Assembly (NCBI GenBank): GCA_963556495.2
Contig: OY747723.1
Coordinates: 12,556,501-12,620,500, forward strand
Length of the DNA stretch: 64,000 nt
Reading direction: 5' to 3'
DNA from: Valencia hispanica
Lineage: Eukaryota > Chordata > Actinopteri > Cyprinodontiformes > Valenciidae
In this document: positions 55,561 through 64,000 of the stretch, one piece after another
How positions within the stretch are numbered: the first letter of the stretch is position 1
Layout of the letters: every line of letters begins with the position of its first letter
The notes under the pieces: model-generated
Told to the model about the DNA's origin: nothing
The model's database searches: none
The model's input: the letters and a program-made list of their open reading frames with translations, nothing else
Position numbers and translations under genes: made by a program

Positions 55561-56564
55561 TACTTCTTTTTAACGCAGTATTTTTCTGGGGCAGCTTAAG
55601 TGAAAATGATATTTTCAAGCTTGCATGGCAGCGTAGTTCGATGATATGTAATTTAGCTAACATTAGCTATCTTTTGCTTTAAAAAAAAACCTAAATTCTT
55701 AACTTTTGGGTGATTGTAGAAATAGCTTAATGTTTTTCAGAAACTCTCAGAAAATACTCTTCATCATGTCAGTAAGTGTCATCTATAAACATGTGGTCTC
55801 CTCTGAAACTGACCTTGTGTGTGTTAGCATCTGATGCTAATTGTTTTTAAAGAAAAATAATAAACAAATCCTGCATGATGGTGAAATTATCTCATTGCAG
55901 GATCATTGTTTCTTCTAGAGATGCAATAATCCCATTCTTTTCTTCTGGTAAGGGCAAAATGTAAATGGTAAAGCGTCTTAACACTGTATAATACATAGTA
56001 TATTTTATTCATGTAAAATGTTAAAATATATTACTACTAAGAAATGTGTTGAATTCAGATTTTGGTTGTTTACCCCCCCACACACACACACACACCCACA
56101 CACTGTCTAATTGATGGTTCTTGGCTGATTACAGGTCAAAATTGAATCCGTATCAAGTATTTTGACCACTTCTGTGTGGAATTCTGCCTTAAATTTGGTA
56201 TTATTAGATGGGCACTTTTTGTTTAACAATTTGAGTCACCTTTATGGAGAACTATCAGTTCAGATCTGTTGTGCAGTTGTAATTAGTTTCATGAGAATGA
56301 GAGAATGTGTGCAAGACAACATAAATAAAGATATAAAACAACTGAAATTGTCTGTTTTTTTTCCAATTTACTCAATAAGGTGAGTCATTATTATGAGATC
56401 TTTTTGTTGTGGTTTTTTATAGACTTTGACAACCAAATTACACCAGTCATGTACTGCAGCTGCCTTGTTAATCACTGGAGGACAGAAGTGTGGTTCTGAA
56501 TTGTGTTTTGCTCAATAATACAATACATTTTATTATTATTAATCAATTAACTGTGTTTCAGCAG
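55561..56564. other. intergenic, nothing recognised
   Basis: AT-rich; (CA)n at 56079-56105. Confidence 0.5.
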
Positions 56565-58990
56565 CTTTGCAGTTGTCTGGAAGTTTGTTTCAGATAAGAG
56601 GAGCATAGAAACTGAAAGCTGCTTTTCCATGTTTGGTTCTGATTTTAGGGATGTTGAGTAGACGGGAATTAGAGGACCTGAGTGGTCTGGGGTATAGTAA
56701 CACTAGATCTTCAACATACTTTGGTGCTAAGCCATTCAATGATTCATAAACTAGTAAAAGTATTTTGAAGTCTATTCTCTGAGCTACAGGGAGCCAATAT
56801 AACCACTTTAGAACTGGGGTGATGTGCTCTACTTTCCTGGTTCTAGTGAGGACGCGAGCAGCAGCGTTCTGGATCAGCTGCAGCTGTCTAATTGACTTTT
56901 TAGGCAGACCTGTGAAGACGCTGTTGCAGTAATCAATCTGACTAGAGATAAAAAAATGGATGAGTTTTTCAAGGTCCTGTTGCGACATCAGTCCTTTAAT
57001 CCTAGAAATGTTCTTCAGGTGATAGAACGCTGACCTTGTTATTGCATTTATGTGACCCTGGAGGTTCAGGTTTGAGTCCATCACTACACCTAGATTTCAG
57101 GCCTGATCAGTAGTTTCTAGCTGTATTAACTGAAGCTGTGTCCGGACCCTTGATCATTCCTCTTTAGGTCCAAAAGTAATTATCTCTGTTTTGTTTCTGT
57201 TCAGCTGGAGAAAGTTATGGCACATACATTTGATTTGCACGATGCATTTACTTAGGGTTTGGATGGGTTCAAAGTCACCTGGTGACATTGTAATCTAGAG
57301 CTGAGTATCATCTGCGTAGTTATGGTAGCTAATCTTATTGGTTGTTATAATCTGGGCTAATGGGAGCATGTAGATATTAAATAAGAGGGGCCCCAGGATG
57401 GAGCCCTGGGGCACCCCACATGTGATTTCTGTTCATTCTGATGAAAAGTTTCCTATTGAAACAAATAATTCCCTGTTCTTTAAGTAAAACTCAAACCAGC
57501 CAAGTGCTGTACCAGAGAGTCCGACCCAGCTCTCCAGTCGTTCCAATAGTATATCATGATCAACAGTGTCAAATGCTGCGCTGATGTCCAACAGAACCAG
57601 CACTTTGGTTCTACCACAGTTTGTAGTTATGTGAATGTCATTGAAAACTTTGTTTAGGGCAGTCTCAGTGCTGTGGTGAGCATGGAAATCAGACTGAAAA
57701 ACATCAAAGCAGTTGGTCATTGTTAGGAAGCTATTTAAAGGAGCTTTATGTAAGAAATGTATTTCGCTTAATCATAAAATGGCCCTGATATGTCATTAGA
57801 CATTAAGAAATCATGTGAATTTCAAATACTTATATCACTGAGATCAGTAGTACTGCCAGGATATTGTCATTTAAAAAGTGAAGTTGCAGCCCTCAACTGA
57901 TGTTGATGTTGACATCTTGTGTTTTGGCCTGAAGCCCCACCCTCCTCCTATCTACCAATCACGTAGTGTTTTTTACATCAGGGTTGCCAGCTCTGTTCTA
58001 GTTACTACAGCTGCAGCTGTAGTGTTTCGGCTAAAAAATTTCTAACGTTACTACACCTAAAAGACCTTGTGACAAAGTCCGAAATAAGACAAGGATTTGT
58101 AAAGGAGATACCTTTGCATGATGGAGACGGCTGAAAACAGAGAAGAATTTGAAGACAGACGCCAACATTGCTAATTTTCTCCTGGACTGGTAAGATTCAT
58201 CTATGTTTGGCTAACTTGTACTGAATGTAAATTTCAAATATTCATGACAGTCGAACAAAGCTATGTATGTTCGTGCAAAGTAACATTACATTAGTGCGTA
58301 TGGAGGAGGAGGGTCATCGAATTGAAAAGGTAAGGAATTGTTTGGGAAATAAAAATGGCGAATCATCATTGCCAACATTAGCAATGCATTATCAGAGCCT
58401 GTTTCTCTGTCATTATAATTGAACATAATTAACAGAGAAAAACCTACTGTGTAGGACTCGTCACTTGCCATTGGAAGCTCCTTGTAGCAGCCTACGTTCC
58501 TGCTGGATCCTGCAGCGTATCTGGCAACCTCAAGCCAGGGGGGAGTGGGAGGTGATACATCGCTCTATAGTAATTTGAAAGTGATTGCAGACTTACATAC
58601 GACTCCTTTAACTGTTGAAACACAGTTCTTTCAATCATTTTACTGATGAATTGAAGATTAGAGATTGGCCTGTAGTAATGCATGTAATTAACATGTCCAG
58701 ATTATTCTTTTCAAGCATTGGTTTAATAACAGCTGTTTTTAATGCCTGGGGGAAGACACCTGACAGCAGTAATGAGTTTACTATTTGAATCAGATCAGAC
58801 CCAAGGACAGGGAAAACCTTCTCAAGGAAAGCTGTGGGTAGGATATCAAGACAGCAGGAGGAGGAGCTTAATTGGTTAATGATTTCTTCAAGGTTTTGTA
58901 GGTTTAATTCATGCAATTCTGACATTTTTTCTATATTGGTGTTAATTGGTAAGAACTGAGTCAGTGTAAAAAGACGACAAAAGCTTTCAG
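56565..58990 (-). mobile_element. antisense CR1/L2-type LINE, degenerate, split by a TTAA-flanked insert
   Basis: Two blocks, 56565-57734 and 58612-58990, are collinear with the copy at 46482. The - strand frames carry [29 protein letters not shown] and [17 protein letters not shown] text, with several stops and frameshifts. Interrupted at the codon region before the RT finger by the element at 57739-58607. Confidence 0.8.
57739..58607. mobile_element. piggyBac-like MITE (TTAA target duplication)
   Basis: 869 bp. The left end AGGAGctttTATGTAAG and reversed right end AGGAGtcgTATGTAAG are inverted repeats. TTAA stands on both sides (57735-57738, 58608-58611), while the uninterrupted LINE relative (- strand of 46600 region) has this TTAA once. 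No transposase ORF. Confidence 0.75.
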
Positions 58991-59183
58991 AGAAAGAAGA
59001 CGACTTCAGTAGCTTTAGTGCAGAAGAGGAAGATGAAGATAGCGACCAACGAGTTTTCTTGAAGGCTAAAGTATGTTTTATTTTCTAACCAGACATACTG
59101 TCTTATGTTGATGCTGTGTTGGTGGCCTACTGCCGATATTCAGGTAGAGTTTGAAAAAAAGCACATCCTAAATTAAAACTAGA

Positions 59184-59440
59184 AAAGCAGTCAGAAAGCA
59201 CAGACCAGCGCCAGGGCTACTCACCCCCCATCCCCATGTTGTTATCTAATTCTAACTTTCTGTACTCTGTAGCTCTTTGACACTGGAGAGGAGTGGAGGT
59301 TAGCACCGCTCGTCGGTGGGTGGATACGTGCTTGATATCGGATCAACCCCAAAATTTAATTGGTTTGTCCTGGTCTCATTGCCGACATTTCCCGAAAATG
59401 TCATCGGATTCTGTCCATAACTTTTTGAGTTATGTTGCTG
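59184..59440. mobile_element. repeat fragment with actagaaaagcagtc end
   Basis: Shares ggtggatacgtgctt..ggatcaaccccaaaatttaat..ttgtcctggtc.cattgc with 20990-21080. No ORF of note. Confidence 0.5.
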
Positions 59441-59449
59441 ACAGACTGG

Positions 59450-59660
59450 CAGGCTGGACTGGACTCAGAAGTCAGGCGTTCGTCTTGCAACCGGAGGGTT
59501 ACTGGTTCGAGCCCCAGCTCCGTCTGTCTCAGTCGGCACCCTTGGGCACCCTAATGGTGGTGGTCAGAGGGCGCCAGTGTTCAGCCTCGCTTCTGTCAGT
59601 TTGACCTAGGTTACAATGTAGGTGAATGACTGAATGTAGTAGTAACTATGGTACTAAATG
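59450..59660 (+). mobile_element. tRNA-derived SINE
   Basis: Text caggcgttcgtcttgcaaccggagggttactggttcgagccccagc contains a clean B box (GGTTCGAGCCC) and a tRNA-like anticodon region; the tail runs gcacccttgggcaccc.. as in fish SINEs. Confidence 0.6.
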
Positions 59661-59689
59661 ATAATGGTAACTAAACAGCTCCCTGTTAC

Positions 59690-60405
59690 AACATATGTGA
59701 TTTTTGTCTTTTCTGATGAAAGTTACCTAATGAAACAAATAAGTCTCTGTTCCTTAGGTAAGACTCAAACTAGCCAAGAGAGTCCAACCCAGCTTTACAG
59801 TAGTTTTAATAGTATGTCATAGTCAATGGTGCCAAATGCTGCACTGAGGTCCAACAGTACCACCGTCCGTATTTATGCAGGTGTCATTAAACACTTTGAC
59901 AAGGGCTTTCTCAGTCCTGTGGTGAGCACGGAAACCAGACTGAAAAACATGAAAACGGTTGGTCATTGTTAGGAAGCTATAAAAAGGCTGAACAACCTGA
60001 TAAAGAAGGTTCCTTCTGTTCTTGGGACAACTGTGGAACATCTGGAGATGATAATGCAAAGAAGGATTCTTCATAAAATCAAAAAAATTATGGACAACCC
60101 TGAGCATCCTTTTCATGAGACAGTCACACAACAACAGAGCGTCTTCAGTCGGAGGCTTCTTCAGTTTCGCTGCAATACAGACCGCTACAGAAAATCCTTC
60201 CTGCCCACAGCCATCATCATCTACAACAACTCCTTTAAGAAATAATTATATGAGCTATACCAACACTTAATTTCCCTCTGGGATCAATAAAGTATTTTTG
60301 AATTTGAATTTAACTGCTGAAACAGCTGTTTCAATATTCTTACTGATGAAAGGAAGTTTAGAAATTGCCCTGTAGTTCTTCATTAATGAATTGTTCAGGT
60401 TCTTC
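59690..60405 (-). mobile_element. antisense CR1/L2-type LINE fragment, split by another LINE tail
   Basis: 59690-59984 and 60310-60405 match the RT start of the copies at 46482 and 56565. The break lies at the same place as the MITE insertion in the neighbouring copy. The insert 59985-60308 is the 3' end of a different LINE (cactcttcagtcggaggcttcttcag-type text, tail gggatcaataaagtatttttg). Confidence 0.65.
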
Positions 60406-60468
60406 TTTTTTTAGCAGTGTGGTTGGAGTCGGCATGAACGGGCCGCAACTGCAAGTCACTGACTTGAT

Positions 60469-60617
60469 GCAATCTGCTGGGATTCCTTAAATAGAAAACT
60501 TTTAAACTGATTGGAATATGTATGATGGAATTGAAAATAACTTTCCTGGTAAACTGTCTTGAGATGACATCTGTTGTGAATCGGCTCTATTTAAATAACC
60601 TGAATTGAATTGAATTT
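60469..60617 (+). mobile_element. L2 LINE 3' tail
   Basis: Reverse complement of the 37226 tail: ctgctgggattccttaaatag..gagatgacatctgttgtgaatcgg..aacctgaattgaattgaatt. Confidence 0.75.
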
Positions 60618-61389
60618 TTTAGCATCACAGTGTTTTCAAGAATAAATTTCAGTCCACACAGCGAGGACTTTTGAGAGAAAAAAAAGGACAGTTTTGGGAT
60701 GACTGAACCAGGGTCCAGAACTAAGTCTGAAAGCAAATTCATGGAGTCACCTAAGAGGGTTGTTGACATGATATGTCCTCAGTATCTGATAGATTTAGAG
60801 AACCTTTGCAAAGCAAAGGAGGCAAATATTGCCAAATCAAAGTGTGGAATATTGACAGAGCTGTAATAAATAATCAGAATGCATAAATTAAATCAAATGA
60901 TTCTTTCCCCTTTGCAGTTTTAGTTGTTTTAAAGCTGATTTTTACAAGATAAATGTCACATTTGTGGAAAACGTTGGGGAAACATTTAATCATGATCACA
61001 TTTTTACATCATAAAAGTGACATTTTAACGGGATAGGATGTATATGAACCCACTCGAAGAAAGGTGAAATAAATGACAAGGTTTATTTGGCAGAGTAAAA
61101 TATTCATTTGCTATGACAATCATGTGCTTTCCATAGGACTACCTGAGACACAATCTTTGGTGTTCTTGTTTGCAGCTTAGAAATATAGAAAATACATTTC
61201 GTTTGTAGAAAATGTAATGCCCTGAATTTCATTTCTTTACTTGTGCACCTTCAGTCTGTGGAAGAATAGCATTTCTTTGTATCTTTGCAATACATTCAAA
61301 GTAAAGTAAAAAATATTGACATAACATGCAAAGCAGAATGGCTTCCTGTTCCTCCTGAATATGGCTTTAGAGGGCCTTTGAGAAAACTC
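60618..61389. other. gcg 3' UTR and flank
   Basis: The distal part of gcg mRNA probably ends near 61060. 60618-61060 shows no gene. Confidence 0.5.
61082..61087 (-). promoter_or_regulatory. candidate distal poly(A) signal of gcg
   Basis: AATAAA on the - strand, about 300 nt past the long-form stop. Confidence 0.45.
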
Positions 61390-61414
61390 TCATTGGTTGT
61401 CTTGCTTCTTGTTA
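61390..61414 (-). CDS. gcg: gcg last coding exon (C-terminal tail)
   Basis: A strong acceptor (tttttgtcttttgcag/T) after a 96-nt intron. Joined in phase 2 it reads SNKKQDNQ and TGA (61392-61390). Mammalian GLP-2 likewise finishes in a separate last exon, which supports the splice over read-through. Confidence 0.75.
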
Positions 61415-64000
61415 CTGCAAAAGACAAAAATCCCAATCATGTTAATTATAGCTAAGGGAAGAAAAGCAAGCTTCAGCATTTCTGCAATCAGCTGTAATGG
61501 CTTTTATTACCTTTCCCCTGAAGGTTTAGAGGTCATGACCCAGAGTAAGTATTCCTTGGCAGCCATGGAGTCCAGCACCTTGTTCACATCGCTGGTGAAG
61601 CTTCCATCTACATGCCTCCTGCTGAACGTTTTATCCAGGTTGTCCATTTCTGATCTGAGTGTGTACACAAGGACACAATGTAAATAAGTCCCCATAGCAA
61701 CCCTTACAGTGTGTGCCCTCCCCCCCACCCCACCACCATCTGAGCTCTAATGTTTGACCTGAAAGTCATCATATGTTGCTATAGTTTTTGTTTCTGTAAT
61801 CGTGTCATGTTTGCTTCACTCTCCATTTGTGTGTTTTGTGAATCATCGCGCCATGTGCAAATAGATATATCAAATCAACACTGTGGAAAGGTTCATTGAT
61901 TTATTTTAGCACAATATCAAGACAGGAAAGGGAAAATAGGTCAAAGCAGATGATTAGTTCAAGATCACTCGGGTTCCCTTGATGGATTCATGGTGGAAGC
62001 AAACCAGCCAGGCAGTTTTTGGAGGTTTTGGAACCGCAAGACGGAGGAGGAACGAGGGATTGGCCTACTCTCTTTGGATTTGCCCAGACTTGAGCTGGGC
62101 AACGAAGTCTTTGATTGCTAGGTCTTTGAGGTAGGAGCTCACATCACTGGTGAAGGTTCCATCTGCATGGCGCTTATCAGTACTGCAGTAAAACAGAAGA
62201 GTACCCAGTAAAGAAAAGCCGACAACCTAAAACATTCTCACATGGTTTTTCATTACTTCTGCACCAACCCGCTCCTCTTGTTGTTCATCAGCCACCGGAC
62301 AAAGTCCTGGGCCTTTCTGTCCTCCAGGTATTTGCTGTAGTCATTCGAGAACGTTCCCTCTGAGTGTCTCTTCATGTTCGACAGCTCCTTGGGCCCACTG
62401 ACTAATGTGTTGTCTTCCTCAAAACTGCAACAAATTGAAGGCATCTTGTCACTGTTGGGTCAGTTTTTACACTAAAATCATGAACATGTAAACAAATCAT
62501 CACAATTGATTGACAAAATGATTTATTTGTTTTTTAACTGTGGAGTTTTCTTCAAATAATCCCCAAATAGATAGTTCGAGTGAAGTTCTGTTAAAAGCTT
62601 ATCATACCAAGGATTGTTTTGGAAAATACCTCTCTTTTGGAATTGTATTTAAAATCCATTGAGTAATGAAAGAACAATGATATTACTGAAATATGTAGTA
62701 ATAGCAATTTCAAAGCCCTGTTTCAATAAAAACAGTGTCAATAAAATAATCTTATCTTACCTGAGACCGGAAAATGACTATATTGACTATATTGCTCAGT
62801 TATGCCTGATGTCGCTAATTTTCATCATACCTAGATGTAAATCTAATGTAAGGGCTCTAATTTAAAGTAATACCTACTTAATTTAACTTCAGGTCAACAG
62901 CAAACATTTTTATTATTTTTTAATTGTGAATAAATTCAAGCATTGGGCACTCATTTACAAGGAAACTGGTGATTAATTGGTACAGGAAATGGAGTTAGGA
63001 GGTTGTGCGCCACTGGTAATCATCCAGTGAGAAACACGTACTACAAACTGAACATGTAAAAGTGTTGATCGTATGTAAAAGCAAAGCTTTATTCAAAAAG
63101 CAAAAATAGGAAGAACCTTTAGGGTAACACAATTTTTCTTATTTTCACACCATCTTCTTTGTTGACCTAAAACACTTCCCATGATTCATTTTCAAAGCAC
63201 AATCTCACCAGATGTGCATTGGTGGCGTACAAACTCCCACATTAATTTCCATGTGGCTTCTGTGTACATGACCACCCAATAAAAATGTGAGGACAGCTTA
63301 AAGGCTCATAAAATAGTCTTGACATGAATCATTTTTATGGATTTATGGACTTTTTGTATCAGATGGTAGAAGTCTGCTATGGTCTGGGTGCCTTTGGATT
63401 AGCCATTAGTTCCAACAATTCTGGGTGTGTCCTAAATGAAGACTCCAAGAGTGTTATCTACAACAGATACAATGTTTACCTTCTCACATCCTTTGAGATG
63501 AACACTACAACAAAAATTCTGAGATAACGTTTTTATTTCTTGTGCACTGTTATTATATAAATTTGTTTAGTTAAAGTACTTTGATATCTGCTTCAGTACT
63601 TACAGGCTTTATAAATCCATATTGTTATTATATGTCAAAATAATAAAATAGAGGCTCTTACCTTTTTATCTACTTGATGAATATTTCATAAATTCAGAAT
63701 TCCTCCTTTAAGGTACCTATTCCAGTTTTCATGTTGAGAGTTTATAATAGGGAAAGCAATTGTCATCCTGTGAGGTACTGCCCACAAAACCTTATCTAAG
63801 ATTTTATTTTTATTTTACTCTTGCATGTCACAGACTGAAGTCTCTCAGTAGAAATGCTGGGATATCATGAGTCAGGTTTACTCTAACTTTGCTAAACCGA
63901 GAGGATTTTACCTTGAGCTGTCCTCAGTGCCGAGTAGAGGAACCTGCCAGCTGACCTCCACAAAGCCCAGGACCAGAAGGATGCTGGCTAAGCAGTAGAT
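61390..64000 (-). CDS. gcg: proglucagon (glucagon, GLP-1, GLP-2), 5'-partial
   Basis: Secreted precursor hormone of islet and gut endocrine cells, cleaved at dibasic sites. On the - strand the exons are >64000-63912, 62424-62269, 62182-62069, 61654-61511 and 61414-61390; they total 528 nt in one frame (175 residues plus TGA). Order: signal peptide (hydrophobic core [15 protein letters not shown]), acidic spacer, glucagon flanked by KR, GLP-1 after DKR, GLP-2 after RR, and a polar tail. The start codon lies just beyond base 64000. A shorter mRNA that ignores the donor after GLP-1 stops at TAG 62067-62065 and lacks GLP-2. In fish this split is known for pancreatic versus intestinal proglucagon mRNAs. 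By position this should be gcga/gcg1 of teleosts; I infer the paralog only from the glucagon sequence and the slc4a10 neighbour. Confidence 0.95.
61511..61654 (-). CDS. gcg: gcg exon encoding GLP-2
   Basis: Acceptor acacactcag/A, donor GAAAG/gtaata. Joined to the GLP-1 exon it reads [14 protein letters not shown] then GLP-2 from 61614 ([20 protein letters not shown], then [14 protein letters not shown]). Without the final splice, translation would end GER and TAA at 61509-61507. Confidence 0.93.
61900..61905 (-). promoter_or_regulatory. candidate proximal (intronic) poly(A) signal of gcg
   Basis: AATAAA on the - strand, 160 nt past the TAG that ends the glucagon+GLP-1 form and upstream of the GLP-2 exon; a T/G-rich stretch follows (TGTTGATTTGATAT). 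Well placed to end the short mRNA. Confidence 0.5.
62069..62182 (-). CDS. gcg: gcg exon encoding GLP-1 (ends at donor or at overlapping TAG)
   Basis: Acceptor tttactgcag/T. Encodes TDKR then GLP-1 from 62169 ([20 protein letters not shown], then [14 protein letters not shown]). The spliced form ends at 62069 within the Glu codon. If the donor is not used, the same reading continues GAG TAG and the peptide ends at Glu (62068), stop 62067-62065. Confidence 0.95.
62269..62424 (-). CDS. gcg: gcg exon encoding glucagon
   Basis: Acceptor tttgttgcag/T, donor AGCGG/gttggt. Encodes [19 protein letters not shown], then the 29-residue glucagon at 62366-62280 (begins [16 protein letters not shown], ends FVRWLMNN), then KRSG. 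The Asn-8 and [18 protein letters not shown] pattern is that of percomorph glucagon I. KR pairs flank both ends for prohormone convertases. Confidence 0.97.
62425..63911 (-). other. gcg: gcg intron between signal-peptide and glucagon exons
   Basis: 1487 nt, AT-rich, starts gtaaaa and ends gttgcag on the - strand. Chance ORFs only; no repeat recognised. Confidence 0.7.
63912..64000 (-). CDS. gcg: gcg exon encoding signal peptide (partial at window edge)
   Basis: Reads [20 protein letters not shown] then PLLGTEDSS and AG at donor AAG/gtaaaa. Hydrophobic signal core followed by SWQVPL, as in fish proglucagons, with cleavage likely near the Trp. The initiator Met and first residues lie past 64000. 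Confidence 0.9.

Overview
The window is vertebrate, almost certainly teleost, nuclear DNA: long introns, GT-AG exon structure, and many fish-type repeats (L2/CR1 LINEs, Tc1-like remnants, tRNA-derived SINEs, MITEs, microsatellites). The glucagon and GLP-1 sequences are of the spiny-rayed-fish proglucagon I type. The species cannot be read from the sequence.

Two host genes are present and converge. The first, on the + strand at 1423-51188, is slc4a10 (electroneutral Na+/HCO3- transporter NBCn2/NCBE). Twenty-four constitutive coding exons join in one frame: 3273 nt, 1090 codons plus TGA. The first coding exon with the start codon lies before the window. Exons in window: 1423-1504, 13779-13922, 14751-14889, 15074-15234, 19279-19467, 21829-21917, 22195-22352, 22452-22539, 24559-24705, 25967-26067, 29949-30123, 31868-32001, 32099-32344, 32797-32902, 34973-35134, 42731-42844, 43991-44152, 44257-44508, 44915-44983, 45071-45244, 45326-45451, 45541-45605, 48708-48821, 51113-51188. 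A further 38-nt alternative exon (49082-49119) would give a short tail ending SSPS in place of the PDZ-type end ETSL. The second gene, on the - strand at 61390 to beyond 64000, is proglucagon (gcg). Its exons encode the signal peptide, glucagon, GLP-1, GLP-2 and a short C-terminal tail; the start codon lies past the right edge.

Layout. 1-13778: intron with Tc1, THAP, SINE and LINE remnants, ending in a LINE whose 3' tail abuts the next splice acceptor. 13779-15234: cytoplasmic N-domain exons. 15235-19278: degraded LINE intron. 19279-26067: rest of the N-domain and the linker. 29949-45451: the membrane domain, split by a large intron (35135-42730) holding a nearly full-length antisense L2 LINE with an esterase-type ORF1. 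45541-51188: C-terminal tail, interrupted by a LINE with an uninterrupted 451-codon ORF. 51189-61389: about 10 kb between the genes, full of nested repeats. 61390-64000: proglucagon.

The two genes do not form an operon or pathway. Their proximity and convergent orientation match the conserved vertebrate SLC4A10-(DPP4)-GCG neighbourhood; I recognise no DPP4 exon in the interval. The most informative points are the alternative-splicing designs of both genes: a GLP-1 stop codon that overlaps a splice donor with a poly(A) signal in the following intron, and the alternative PDZ/non-PDZ tail of slc4a10. No novel defence, CRISPR or biosynthetic system was found. Exon calls rest on reading-frame continuity, splice consensus and recalled family sequences; nothing was searched.
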